From contig JAEUQE010000173.1 in the NCBI GenBank assembly GCA_016789785.1, positions 1 through 20,111 on the forward strand: a stretch of DNA of 20,111 bases. Reading direction: 5' to 3'. Positions 1 to 8,190 of this stretch are shown piece by piece (within the stretch, counting starts at the first letter, position 1; every line of letters starts with the position of its first letter). Source of the DNA: Bryobacterales bacterium. Lineage in GTDB: Bacteria > Acidobacteriota > Terriglobia > Bryobacterales > Bryobacteraceae. Below the pieces are notes generated by a model. The model was not told where the DNA came from. It saw only the letters and a list, made by a program, of their open reading frames with translations, and made no database searches. The position numbers were made by a program, and so were the translations under genes.

Positions 1-94
1 TCTGCGGACGTCGGTTCCGGACGACGCTGCGGGCGTTTTCCCGGACGAATTGCTGTCTTTTTAGACCGGCGCTGACAGTAACAGAGTATTTCTC

Positions 95-517
95 GTGCAC
101 GGACACAACAGAGAGTACGTTGAAACGTGTGCGCGGTTCATAGAAAAGCTCGACCTCAAGGTCGTGATCCTGGACGAACAATCCAACCGGAGCCAGTCCC
201 TCATGGAGAAGTTAGAGTCACATTCCGACGTTTCATATGCGGTGGTCTTGCTCACTGCCGATGATCGTGGCGGCACAGCATCGACTGGGTACGAAGGCCA
301 GCAGCCACGGGCGCGACAGAACGCCATCTTCGAACTCGGGGACTTCTGCGGAGCGATCGGGAGAGGTAAGGTATGCGCGCTGTACCAGAATGGGGTAGAG
401 TTGCCGTCTGACTTCGTTGGTATCGCATACGTTTCCCTCGACTTGGCGGATTGGAAAACGCGGCTCGCAAGAGAACTCAAGGATGCGAACTTACCGGTTG
501 ATCTGAACAAGATCTGA
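95..517 (+). CDS. TIR-like nucleotide-binding domain protein (PF10137/Cap12-type), probably 5'-disrupted
   Basis: The 140-residue product carries nearly a whole TIR-like domain: HGHN right after the start, a Dx(A/V)VVLLT strand (SYAVVLLTADD, about 47-57), RARQNAIFELG (72-82) with Glu80 where the NAD-cleaving Glu of TIR effectors sits, GRGKVCALY (89-97), and a C-terminal DLNKI. Known TIR domains of this type act as NADases or nucleotide sensors in anti-phage systems; the role here is inferred. The only usable in-frame start is GTG at 95, which would cut off the first core strand: the codons just upstream read RVFLV, completing the classic VFLVHGHN motif. Those codons are preceded by an in-frame TAG (62-64), and the frame continues open to the window edge. 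The gene is therefore probably nonsense-truncated, or the intact N-terminal part lies outside the window. The family call is fairly sure; that it is functional is not. Confidence 0.68.
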   Translation: MHGHNREYVETCARFIEKLDLKVVILDEQSNRSQSLMEKLESHSDVSYAVVLLTADDRGGTASTGYEGQQPRARQNAIFELGDFCGAIGRGKVCALYQNGVELPSDFVGIAYVSLDLADWKTRLARELKDANLPVDLNKI

Positions 518-766
518 GTGACTTCTGAGAGACTTAGGAGACGTCCACAGTCAACCTTTCAATTGCGATAGATGGGATCATGCGGCAAGCTCGATTCTGC
601 ATCACCTTCGTGTATCCACACTGCAGCAAGAAAACAACAGGAATTAAGAGTTTGTGACGTGAAGTTCGATGGAAGGCAATCACGGGGAAGCGGATTCTTC
701 CCTTTCTGATTTCTCCAACAGTCCTGGCGTATTCGCGACGTGCTATTCTGACTCCCGAAACATAGT

Positions 767-1699
767 ATGCTGACGCGCCATGGAATCTTTTGCAAGATAC
801 CTGTCGGACTGCTCACGGGCAGTCGGCTTTCGCAAAACCAAGTTCCGGTTTTCCGCTGCGGTATCTTGCGCATATTCGAGGCGCTACGAACTTGCCAGTT
901 CCTCCCTACAACGGATACGCGGAGGTCCGCCAACCTGCAGTATCACTTCAGTAGCGTATGCCCTCGATTCATCTACAGTCTTCAGCACCTCAATCGGCTA
1001 ATGCAGCAGATGACAGCGACCTTCGGGTCGACTTCGTTCAAAACTGAAGCACCCCGGATTCAGTTGGAGGCTGGTTGCCAGGCGGATAACGCGCTAGGCT
1101 ACCTGGACGCTATAGTGGACGATCTCGCCCAGGCAATCATTCTCGCTACTGGAGCGAGACATTCGAAGCACCGACTGGAGAGCATGGGGGACTTGAAACA
1201 CTCAAGCGCCTTAGCCATTCCCGCCCTGGCTCCCGTTCAACCACTTTTGGCTGAACTCAATAACCCGAATAGCTGGTGGGAAATCGGGTTCAAGCCCCAC
1301 CAAGGCGTACGTCAACTTGTGGTCCACAACCGTCACCTCGTGCAGTTCCACGGCTCTCGGTCACCGGGGAAGTCGGCGGAGTCCAGAGCATATCTGTGCT
1401 CTCCGTTTGGGAGCCAGGATCTCGATGGCGATTTTTTCGAACTGCTGCGTGCCCTACTCAGTGCACTATGCGAGTGGCTCGACCGCCTGGAGGCCGCTCT
1501 GACTGCACACCTGCGGTCTCTCAACACCAAGTGGACGCCGATGCCTGAGTGCCCCTTCTTCAGCTTAATGTTTGGAGTGCCCCGTTCCGGGGTTGTCTAC
1601 GACCCCCGGTATTTCCCATTGCCGGTCTGCGAAGGTGCGGACCCGCTACCCTGGACCATCAGTCACGACCACCACCCGACGGATGCGATACAGGATTGA
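767..1699 (+). CDS. Hypothetical protein with possible HEPN-like R-x4-H motif
   Basis: I do not recognise a family. The 310-residue frame is open over 0.9 kb. The part from about residue 95 looks truly coding: an alternating helical stretch around QADNALGYLDAIVDDLAQAI (105-124), a segment NNPNSWWEIGF (165-175), then RQLVVH (182-187), which fits the R-x4-6-H motif of HEPN ribonucleases, and a long amphipathic helix (DGDFFELLRALLSALCEWLD, 220-239, continuing to about 252). Several Cys (211, 235, 262, 288) are scattered through it. The first 80 residues are low in protein-like character, so the true start may be an internal Met such as 79 or 82. It lies 250 bp after the TIR-like gene on the same strand, which would suit a defence locus, but this is speculation. 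No signal peptide or membrane segment is visible. Confidence 0.5.
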   Translation: MLTRHGIFCKIPVGLLTGSRLSQNQVPVFRCGILRIFEALRTCQFLPTTDTRRSANLQYHFSSVCPRFIYSLQHLNRLMQQMTATFGSTSFKTEAPRIQLEAGCQADNALGYLDAIVDDLAQAIILATGARHSKHRLESMGDLKHSSALAIPALAPVQPLLAELNNPNSWWEIGFKPHQGVRQLVVHNRHLVQFHGSRSPGKSAESRAYLCSPFGSQDLDGDFFELLRALLSALCEWLDRLEAALTAHLRSLNTKWTPMPECPFFSLMFGVPRSGVVYDPRYFPLPVCEGADPLPWTISHDHHPTDAIQD

Positions 1700-1899
1700 T
1701 CTCTGCAAGCAGGGACCAACAAGCTCTTTCTTTCGAAAGGTTCTTCTTGTCCTCGCGAGGGTTGGCCTGCTTGTCGGGTAATTCCGGGCAATGAGCAGCG
1801 GTGATCGTGGGAATCCGAGCAATGGCGGGAATGGGAGCTTCGGTAAGCTGCCGATTCTAAGCCTGAGAGACCTGTCAACTGCCGACTCCCACATCCGGC

Positions 1900-1985
1900 C
1901 TTCGCTAAAACTACGGCTGGCAAGCCCATCCTTCGCTGAAGCTACGGCTGGCAAGCCAACTTCGTTAAAACTACGGCGGCAAGCC
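1900..1985. repeat. Three imperfect ~27-bp direct repeats
   Basis: Three copies of a unit with the form cttcg(c/t)t(a/g)aa(a/g)ctacgg followed by ctggcaagcc begin at 1900, 1931 and 1960; the third lacks one base (cggcggcaagcc). Spacing is 31 and 29 bp. The array ends 5 bp before the stop of the minus-strand AGE-family gene. Each unit is partly self-complementary (ttcgctgaa and ggctggcaagcc elements), so it could be a dispersed intergenic repeat or a 3' processing element. The rest of 1700-1899 shows nothing recognisable. Confidence 0.75.
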
Positions 1986-1990
1986 AGGCC

Positions 1991-3256
1991 TTAACCTTGC
2001 CAAAGCGGTGTTCCTCGCCGTTGCACCAGCCGGTCGCTCGCCAGCAAGTTCAGCATCAGAAACCGGGGATGATGGTAGTTCTCGGCGCGCTTCATGTCCG
2101 GCGTGCGGGTCACCTGACGGTCCCCGATCACCTGCCACAATGGCGAACCAATGTCCTTCATCGGGAATTTTGAGCGTGTGTAGGTGTCGAGGGCAGAATA
2201 GAACTCGCGGGCCCAGGCGTCGCCCGTCTGCTCGATCATCATCATCGTCCCAATGAGAGCCTCCTGCTGCGGGAACAGTGTTTTGTCCATCGTCCAGTCA
2301 TTCGTGTCCACATTACGAAGGTTGCGGAAGAGGCCCCCGTAGACCCGATCCAGCGACACCTCACAGTGCCGCCGGAACATCGCCGCCAACTTTCCGTAGA
2401 GATCCCGGTCCCTGCGCCGTAGCGCTTCGTCCATCGCCATCCACAACGTCTCCACCGCATGACCCGCGTAGCAGAATCTCTCATAATCGTTCGCCGGACG
2501 GCTCAGGTCGTGGTTGATTAACTCATTGAGTAACTGGAAGCGCGGGTTATGGTGGCGAGTTACAATCGCGTCGAGACAACGGTCGCTGATCTTCTGTAAC
2601 TCCCCGTCTGCGCGCATCGCGAGCATCTGCCGCGTTGCCCGGATCAGCACCATCCACACGCCCAGCACGCGCGCTCCGCCGAATCGCGGCGCGCCAGGCC
2701 CGAAGTACGTCTCGCCAATCGCGGGATGGTAGTCGGGCCGGTCGAAACGCCGCACGCACTTGAGTACGATCTGCTTCGCCTCGTCCCAGTAGCGCTTGTC
2801 CCCGGAGGCCTTGGAAAACTCCGCCATTCCTTCGGCGATGAACAGGTCGCTGTAGACCTCGGGGTCGGGAGGGCCACTCGGTGTTCCGTCGCGATCGAGG
2901 GTCTTCGGCCAGTGCGCTTCGCCCTGCGGCTTGCTCTTAGCCACCAGTTGCAGAGACCGGGCGGCGATGTCCAGCCACTTCTGCTCCCTGCCAAAGTGGT
3001 TGTAGAGAAAGCTGAATACCCACATCCCGCGCCCTTCGTACCAGGCGGTCTTGGCTGGCGAGATCAGCTCCCCTTTGGGTGTCACGGTGCAGTGATGGCC
3101 GCCATACTGGTGGTCGACGACATACTTTTCGTGGAACGGCAGGTAGTCGTCGAACAGGTCCCTGCGGTACTGGTCGCGGATGGCTCTCCAGTCGAGGGTG
3201 GATGGGGCGGCCACGGCCATCGCGGTGGCAGCAAAGTGGCGTCGGGTGAGCGGCAT
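1991..3256 (-). CDS. Exported AGE-family (N-acylglucosamine 2-epimerase-like) protein
   Basis: The 421-residue product has the (alpha/alpha)6-barrel signature of N-acylglucosamine 2-epimerase/cellobiose 2-epimerase relatives: YEGRGMWVFSFLYN (73-86) with the conserved Arg76, EVYSDLFIAEG (133-143), FCYAGHAVETLW (261-272) with His266, KTLFPQQEAL (325-334), and a final YHHPRFLMLN (394-403) with the second barrel His. In characterised family members the two His residues do the acid/base proton transfer at sugar C2. The N-terminus MPLTRRHFAATAMAVAAPS is a short twin-arginine-type signal, so it is probably exported; typical epimerases are cytoplasmic, and exported versions are common in Acidobacteria and Planctomycetes with unknown substrates. 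The ATG at 3256 is supported by this signal peptide. It stands alone, with no clear operon partner. Confidence 0.88.
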   Translation of the reverse strand: MPLTRRHFAATAMAVAAPSTLDWRAIRDQYRRDLFDDYLPFHEKYVVDHQYGGHHCTVTPKGELISPAKTAWYEGRGMWVFSFLYNHFGREQKWLDIAARSLQLVAKSKPQGEAHWPKTLDRDGTPSGPPDPEVYSDLFIAEGMAEFSKASGDKRYWDEAKQIVLKCVRRFDRPDYHPAIGETYFGPGAPRFGGARVLGVWMVLIRATRQMLAMRADGELQKISDRCLDAIVTRHHNPRFQLLNELINHDLSRPANDYERFCYAGHAVETLWMAMDEALRRRDRDLYGKLAAMFRRHCEVSLDRVYGGLFRNLRNVDTNDWTMDKTLFPQQEALIGTMMMIEQTGDAWAREFYSALDTYTRSKFPMKDIGSPLWQVIGDRQVTRTPDMKRAENYHHPRFLMLNLLASDRLVQRRGTPLWQG

Positions 3257-3423
3257 GCGTACCAGTATCCCCGATGAGAGGGCCTCTGGCGCTTCGACTG
3301 GCGCTTTTAAAGTAAGGTCCTCTCGACTGGCGTCAGGTACATCACCTCTCCGCCTGCCGCTCCGATCGAGGGCACGACTTGCTAAAGTTTGGATTAGGCA
3401 AATGGCTCAAATTGGAGGCCCTC

Positions 3424-3681
3424 ATGCGAGTGTCCGTGACCGGCGCCAAAGCACAACTGGCGGAACTGGTGCACCGGGCCGAAGCTGGCGACGAAGTGAT
3501 TCTGACCCGTCATGGGCACCCCTCCGTACGTCTGGTCGCGATCTGGGCCATGCCTGACGGGAGAACTCGCCGGGCGCTTCTGGAAGCGGTCCGGGCCTCC
3601 GGCGCGTTGCGGGCAACGCCAGTGCCGAATGCCGCCCGTAGCCAGGATTTCCTCTATGGCGATGACGGGCTTCCGGAATGA
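3424..3681 (+). CDS. Phd/YefM-type antitoxin
   Basis: This 85-residue protein begins MRVSVTGAKAQLAELVHRAE and continues GDEVILTRHGHPSVRLVAI, the usual Phd/YefM fold: a small N-terminal beta-alpha DNA-binding dimer domain followed by a flexible, charged toxin-binding tail (DFLYGDDGLPE). I choose the ATG at 3424, not the longer open frame back to 3379, because GGAGG sits at 3414-3418, five bases upstream, and because family members start this way. Its stop overlaps the start of the PIN toxin by 4 bp (ATGA, 3678-3681), the normal coupling of antitoxin and toxin. Such proteins neutralise the partner toxin and repress their own operon. Confidence 0.9.
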   Translation: MRVSVTGAKAQLAELVHRAEAGDEVILTRHGHPSVRLVAIWAMPDGRTRRALLEAVRASGALRATPVPNAARSQDFLYGDDGLPE

Positions 3682-4061
3682 TCGCTGTTGATACTTCCGC
3701 CTTGGTCGCGATTCTCCTGAACGAACCGGAGGCGGACGCCTGCATCGCGGCCCTCGAAACTGAAGAGACGGTTCTGATTTCCGCAGGTACCCTGGCGGAA
3801 TCTTTCGCCGTCGCGTCCCGGCGTGGAGTCGCCGAGGGGCTATCGAGTCTGGTCGAAGGGCTGGGTTTCGAGATCGTTCCCGTTACCGCCGCCTCGGCGC
3901 GGCGCATCGCGCAGGTGTATCTGCAATGGGGAAAGGGCGTGCAGCCGGCTGGGCTGAATTTCGGTGATTGCTTTGCTTACGACGTTGCCAAAACCTACGG
4001 CTGTCGCCTCCTGTACGCCGGTGGCGATTTCGCGAGGACGGACATCCAGAGCGTTCTCTAA
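3678..4061 (+). CDS. vapC: PIN-domain ribonuclease toxin (VapC family)
   Basis: The 127-residue product is a full-length VapC-type PIN domain. The acidic residues expected to bind the catalytic Mg2+/Mn2+ are all there: Asp5 (AVDTSALVAIL), Glu41 (GTLAESF), Asp97 (NFGDCFAYDVAK) and Asp117 (GGDFARTDI). Family members cleave tRNA or rRNA when freed from their antitoxin. It overlaps the Phd-type antitoxin by 4 bp and has no obvious lesion, so this pair appears intact, unlike the one near 10.3 kb. The target RNA cannot be read from the sequence. Confidence 0.92.
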   Translation: MIAVDTSALVAILLNEPEADACIAALETEETVLISAGTLAESFAVASRRGVAEGLSSLVEGLGFEIVPVTAASARRIAQVYLQWGKGVQPAGLNFGDCFAYDVAKTYGCRLLYAGGDFARTDIQSVL

Positions 4062-4109
4062 GCTTTGATATCGAGGGTCTTCGGTCGGTGGGCGTCGCGC
4101 TGCGGCTCG

Positions 4110-4127
4110 CCGCCGGGCTTCCGGCGG
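4110..4127 (+). terminator. GC-rich hairpin after the toxin-antitoxin operon
   Basis: A perfect 7-bp stem (ccgccgg / ccggcgg) with a gctt loop lies about 50 nt after the toxin stop. No T-run follows, so intrinsic termination is uncertain; it could merely be a stable 3' stem. Confidence 0.3.
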
Positions 4128-4210
4128 GAGTGATCCGAGGGAAGCGCCGGGCGGATCGTGTTGCCATCCCGACCACACTTGTAAAGCGCCCGGCTGCTGC
4201 GTTGTTCGGC

Positions 4211-4804
4211 CTCGAAGTGTTGATCACTCAGAAGTCCGCAAGCGAATCCGCGCCGGCGAGCTGACTTTCGCCTTTGCGGCGCATGGCGAGGATGCCCCCT
4301 CGCAGTTGACGGGACCCGGCAACCATTGTGACATCGTGCTCACTGACATCAACACGCCCGTGATGGACGGCCGCACGCTGCTCTCGCGGCAGCGGGAAGG
4401 CTTCCCGATGCTGCGTTCGGTGATCGTTTGGGCCTATGGTGACATGGCCAACGTTCGAACCGCACTGAACTTGGCGCGTGCGGCTTTGTCACCAAACCCA
4501 TCGATTTCCGGGACCTGGCGATCACGCTCGACAAAGCCATTGCCGAGGCTGTGGCGCGCCGTCAGACTGCGGCTCCAGACCCGCGAAGAAGACGTTCTCA
4601 TTCTTTCCGGCATCAACATGCCTGGGATGAATGGACTGGGTCTGCTGAAGACGGTGAAATCGAAGCACCGGCATTTGCGGGTATTCATGAATACCCGCCT
4701 ACGGCGATGCGGAGTATCAGCGCCGGGCCTGGGAGTACGGTTGTGACGACTACCTGACGAAACCCATCGACTTTGCGCTGCGAAAGGAAGAGCTTCGGCG
4801 CTGA
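4211..4804 (+). pseudogene. Decayed tandem-receiver response regulator
   Basis: Read across three frames, this stretch spells a CheY-like receiver: LEVLITQK, then KRIRAGELTFAFAAHGEDA, then DIVLTDINTPVMDG (phospho-acceptor Asp kept), VIVWAYGDM, and in another frame GACGFVTKPIDFRDLAITLD. A second receiver follows as a fragment: VLILSGINMPGMNGLGLLK (acceptor Asp now Gly), RVFMNT, and after another shift [22 protein letters not shown] ending in TGA at 4802-4804. Frame changes lie near 4233-4236, near 4473 and at the ccc of 4694-4696, each consistent with a one-base indel. The front half of receiver 2 is missing, so this is decay, not only sequencing error. No output domain or cognate kinase is visible. 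The following 4805-5034 holds nothing I recognise. Confidence 0.8.
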
Positions 4805-5034
4805 ACAGCGGCTGGCTGTTCCAAGGCCAGTGCCTGCGCCGGATCGACTCCACGGGCACTGGGCGCGGCCTGATGGAGGCGAGGCAGGCAACCCGGTTTC
4901 GGCGCACAGCGGGACAACAAGCGGCTCACCTTCATCTCCGGAAGGAGCGCCATGGCGCCGCAGCAAGCATCACATGCTCCGAGTCGATACGCCGGAGGTT
5001 CTGATCAAGCTCGGAATCTGCCAATCGGGCGCAC

Positions 5035-6111
5035 TCATTGGATGGCGACCAGAGGCTCACTCTCAGCCATACGCTTGAGTTGGCCGCACGCGGCATAGAT
5101 GTCGCGTCCCCGCGGCTTGCGCACGAAGCAGGGCATGGCCCGCTTCACGATGTCCTGAAACGAGGCGACGCGCTCCGGGGCGGGTGTCTCGAAGTCGATG
5201 CCAGGACCTGGATTCAGCGCGATCAGATTCACTTTGCAGCGCAGGTTCGCAAGCAGTCTCACTACGCGCCGTGCGTCCGCATCCGTATCATTCACGCCCC
5301 GTAACAATACATACTCGAATGTCAGGTGCTCCCATGTGCGCAGTGGATAGGCGCGGCAGGCATCCAACAATTCCTTGAGATGATATTTGCGCGTGATGGG
5401 CATCAACTCGCGGCGTTGCTCTTCGGTGGACGCATTCAATGAGATCGCAAGCTTCGGGCGGACGGGTTGCGCACCGAGTTCGGGGATCTTCGGAGTGATG
5501 CCCGACGTGGAGAGCGTGAGCCGGCGCTCGCTGAGGCCGACGCCCTCGGGATCCGCCAGCAGGCGCACTGCCTTGATCACGTTGTCGAGGTTGAGCAGCG
5601 GCTCACCTTGCCCCATCATGACGACGTTGAGCTTGCTGATATCCGCGGACAGCCCGTTGGCGCCGGCCACCAACAGCACCTGGCCGACGATCTCGCCGGC
5701 GGTGAGATTGCGCTCCAGCCCCAACAGCGCCGTGAGGCAGAACTGGCAGTTCACCGGACAACCGACTTGTGAGGAGATGCAGAAGGTGTAGCGCTCGCCT
5801 TCCGGCATCAACACCGTCTCGACGCTCTTGCCATCCGCCAGATTGAGAAGATAGCGGCGGGTTCCATCCGCGGAGTCGTAGCAATGCCGGACGTCGGGCA
5901 GACCGAAGGGCAACAGGCTGGCGAGTTTCGTGCGCAACGCCTTGGAGAGCGTGGTGATGCGCTCCGCGGAATCGACGCGCTGGCGGTAGACGGCTTCGTA
6001 CACCTGGCGGGCGCGGAATGCGGGCACCGCGGCGCCTTCCAATTCGCTCAACAAGTCTTCGATTTCGGCAAGCTCCAGCCCGATGAGAGATGCGGCCATG
6101 GATACTTTCAT
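5035..6111 (-). CDS. rlmN: 23S rRNA (adenine-2503-C2)-methyltransferase RlmN
   Basis: This radical-SAM enzyme adds a methyl to C2 of A2503 in 23S rRNA and of A37 in some tRNAs, tuning translational accuracy. The cluster motif C-PVN-C-QF-C (Cys118, 122, 125) binds the 4Fe-4S cluster; Cys111 in [10 protein letters not shown] and Cys342 in IYAACGQL match the two catalytic Cys of E. coli Rlm[22 protein letters not shown] and LAISLNAS are also typical. The N-terminal helical domain (about residues 5-60) is complete. The frame can be extended to a GTG at 6144, but the extra 11 residues look unlike protein; I prefer ATG 6111, with ATG 6099 also possible. No strong ribosome site decides between them. 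The gene is divergent from the M16 peptidase. Confidence 0.95.
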   Translation of the reverse strand: MKVSMAASLIGLELAEIEDLLSELEGAAVPAFRARQVYEAVYRQRVDSAERITTLSKALRTKLASLLPFGLPDVRHCYDSADGTRRYLLNLADGKSVETVLMPEGERYTFCISSQVGCPVNCQFCLTALLGLERNLTAGEIVGQVLLVAGANGLSADISKLNVVMMGQGEPLLNLDNVIKAVRLLADPEGVGLSERRLTLSTSGITPKIPELGAQPVRPKLAISLNASTEEQRRELMPITRKYHLKELLDACRAYPLRTWEHLTFEYVLLRGVNDTDADARRVVRLLANLRCKVNLIALNPGPGIDFETPAPERVASFQDIVKRAMPCFVRKPRGRDIYAACGQLKRMAESEPLVAIQ

Positions 6112-6191
6112 TATCGGGGATGGATGGCACGAAGTGAGCGGCACGTGCCGGGAAGCCGGAAGTTCTAAGATAGAGGGAAGGCAACCTACCT

Positions 6192-7466
6192 TTGGATCAT
6201 CTGCAAAACCTTCATCGAACCACGCTGGCGAACGGTGTCACTGTGATCACCGAGCGTATGCCGCATGTCCGCTCCGTGTCGGTGGGCATTTGGGTGAAAG
6301 CGGGCTCGCGCTATGAAAAAGCTCCGGAAAACGGCATTGCGCATTTCATTGAACACATGCTGTTCAAGGGCACGGAGAACCGTTCCGCGGAAGCGATTGC
6401 GCGCGAGATCGACTCGATCGGCGGGAATCTGGATGCGTTCACTTCGAAAGAACTGGTCTGCTTCAACGGCAAGGTCCTGGATGAGCATCTGCCGCTCGGC
6501 TTCGACATTCTTGCCGACCTAGTGCGGCATCCGCTGTTTCGGGACGAGGATATCCAGAAAGAGCGTGGCGTGATTCTGGAGGAATTGAAGGCGGAGTTCG
6601 ACAACCCCGAGTTCATGGTACACGACATCTTCTCGGAGCATTTCTGGAAAGGCAATCCGCTGGGGCGGCCGATTCTCGGGTCGAACCAGACGGTGAAGCG
6701 TTTCGACCAGCAGATGATCCGCGAGTATTTCGGCACTTACTACACGCCAGCGAATCTGGTGATCAGCGCGGCGGGGAACCTGGACCACGATGCGTTTGTG
6801 AAGCTGGTGGACGAACGGTTCGGCGCCATGCCCGCGCGCGAGGAAGCGATTGCGGCGCCGGCGAACGAGGCGTCGGCGCCGATTCAACTGAAGAACAAGA
6901 AGTCGCTGGAGCAGATGCATCTGTGCCTGGGGGTGCCGTTTGTCGAGATCACGCACCCGATGCGCTATGCGGCCTACACACTGAACACGGTTTTGGGCGG
7001 GAGCATGTCGTCGCGGCTGTTTCAAAACGTGCGCGAAAAAAGGGGACTGGCGTACACGGTGCTCTCGGAGCAATACCTGTATCGGGATGCGGGCTGTCTG
7101 TCGGTATACGCGGGGACATCCACGGAGTCAGTCCCGGAGTTGATCCGGTTGACCCTTGCGGAGTTCCGGGACTTGAAGGAGCGGCCGGTGCCCGCGGAGG
7201 AGTTACGGCGCGCGAAGGACAATCTGAAGGGCTCGCTGATGCTGGGTCTGGAATCGACCGGCAGCCGCATGTCGCATATTGCCCGGCAACATATCTACTA
7301 CAACGCGTTCGCGACGATGGATGAACTGTTGGAGCGGACCGAAGCCGTGAATGCGGAGCAGGTGCAGGAACTCGCGAACGAGTATCTGGTGGCGGACCGG
7401 ATTGCATTGACGCTGCTCGGCCCGTTAAATGGGATGAAGGTCTCGCGCGAAGATCTCGTGTGCTAG
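6192..7466 (+). CDS. M16-family zinc metallopeptidase
   Basis: A 424-residue insulinase-fold peptidase. The inverted zinc motif HFIEH is at 51-55, and the third ligand lies 76 residues on, in VILEELK (Glu131). The N-terminal catalytic M16 domain covers about 10-160 and the inactive C-terminal half ([26 protein letters not shown]) about 180-400. Its size matches single-chain bacterial processing-peptidase-like enzymes (YmxG/MlpA type), which form clamshell dimers and are usually cytoplasmic or periplasmic; no signal peptide is visible here. The start is a TTG at 6192, chosen because [21 protein letters not shown] is the normal family opening and no ATG is available upstream. An agggaagg sequence just upstream may serve as ribosome site. 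Substrate unknown. Confidence 0.93.
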   Translation: MDHLQNLHRTTLANGVTVITERMPHVRSVSVGIWVKAGSRYEKAPENGIAHFIEHMLFKGTENRSAEAIAREIDSIGGNLDAFTSKELVCFNGKVLDEHLPLGFDILADLVRHPLFRDEDIQKERGVILEELKAEFDNPEFMVHDIFSEHFWKGNPLGRPILGSNQTVKRFDQQMIREYFGTYYTPANLVISAAGNLDHDAFVKLVDERFGAMPAREEAIAAPANEASAPIQLKNKKSLEQMHLCLGVPFVEITHPMRYAAYTLNTVLGGSMSSRLFQNVREKRGLAYTVLSEQYLYRDAGCLSVYAGTSTESVPELIRLTLAEFRDLKERPVPAEELRRAKDNLKGSLMLGLESTGSRMSHIARQHIYYNAFATMDELLERTEAVNAEQVQELANEYLVADRIALTLLGPLNGMKVSREDLVC

Positions 7467-7509
7467 AGTTGCATGCGGGACGTTGATCCCGTGATTTCAG
7501 AAGGCTGTC

Positions 7510-7956
7510 ATGCCACTACGATTCTGCACTTTTGTGTGTATTTTCCTGATTTGTGCCTGCTCGAAGAAAGATGCGGTTTCCGAACAGGCGAAACTCGATC
7601 GGGAATTCGAGCAGACTTTGACCGGCGCAGTGCTGGCCGGCAAGTTCTCCATGGGCGACAAGGTCGCTGAAGACCGCTACACGATCCTCAAGGCCTCTCG
7701 GCTTGCAGGCGAGACGTGGGTGATCCAGACAAGAATTCAGTACGGGACGCGGGATGTGACGCTGCCAGTGCCGGTGACGGTGAAGTGGGCCGGCGACACA
7801 CCAGTGATCACAATGACCGACGCGGGTATTCCGGGACTCGGGACGTTCACGGCGAGGGTGCTGTTTTATCGCGGTCAGTATGCGGGCACGTGGGCCAATC
7901 ATGAGGGCCACGGCGGGCAGATGTGGGGAAAGTTGGAGCGGGCGAAGGCGAACTGA
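7510..7956 (+). CDS. Small predicted lipoprotein of unknown function
   Basis: A 148-residue protein whose N-terminus is a clear type II signal peptide: MPLRF, a hydrophobic core CTFVCIFLI, then the lipobox ICAC with Cys17 as the lipid-attachment site, followed by SKK. The mature part reads as a compact beta-rich domain (TLTGAVLAGKFSMG, TWVIQTRIQYG, VTLPVPVTVKWAGDTPVI, ARVLFYRGQYAGTW) ending in HGGQMWGKLE. I recall similar hypothetical proteins in soil and planctomycetal genomes but no named family. It lies 43 bp after the M16 peptidase on the same strand and may be co-transcribed. The ATG at 7510 is fixed by the signal peptide. Confidence 0.82.
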   Translation: MPLRFCTFVCIFLICACSKKDAVSEQAKLDREFEQTLTGAVLAGKFSMGDKVAEDRYTILKASRLAGETWVIQTRIQYGTRDVTLPVPVTVKWAGDTPVITMTDAGIPGLGTFTARVLFYRGQYAGTWANHEGHGGQMWGKLERAKAN

Positions 7957-8117
7957 GTGACACAGCAGAGGCGGTGAGGGTTGGAGCGAGCCAGGACCGC
8001 GGCGCAATCCGCTGAATGCGGGTTCGGGCCGCGTGATTGGACCCGTTGAGAACGTGCGAACGGCAAAGCCGGGGCAGAACGTCAAGCGGTGTGCGAGGAT
8101 CTGCGCAGCTCGACCAT

Positions 8118-8137
8118 CTTGTCCGGCAGCGGACAGG
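8118..8137. other. Hairpin between convergent genes
   Basis: tgtccg (8120-8125) and cggaca (8130-8135) form a 6-bp stem with a gcag loop, extendable by a T-G wobble and a C-G pair. It lies between the stops of the lipoprotein gene (plus) and the membrane protein gene (minus) and could help end either transcript; no T-run is present. The rest of 7957-8190 shows no gene. Confidence 0.22.
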
Positions 8138-8190
8138 GGCTCTCTTGCGACGAGCCGGGCCTTGCTCGATCACGGCGACGCGGGCCGTTC

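Noticed and set aside
559..933. 124-codon minus-strand frame between the TIR-like gene and the next ORF
   Set aside because: No family features, high Ser/Cys/Trp content, and it overlaps the start of the plus-strand ORF, where coding signal is poor on both strands.
1900..1985. CRISPR array
   Set aside because: The units are close together with only 2-4 bp between them, so there are no spacers, and no cas gene is present.
2726..3277. 183-codon plus-strand frame opposite the AGE-family gene
   Set aside because: Mirror of a gene with a twin-arginine signal and conserved barrel motifs; no independent start signal or motif.
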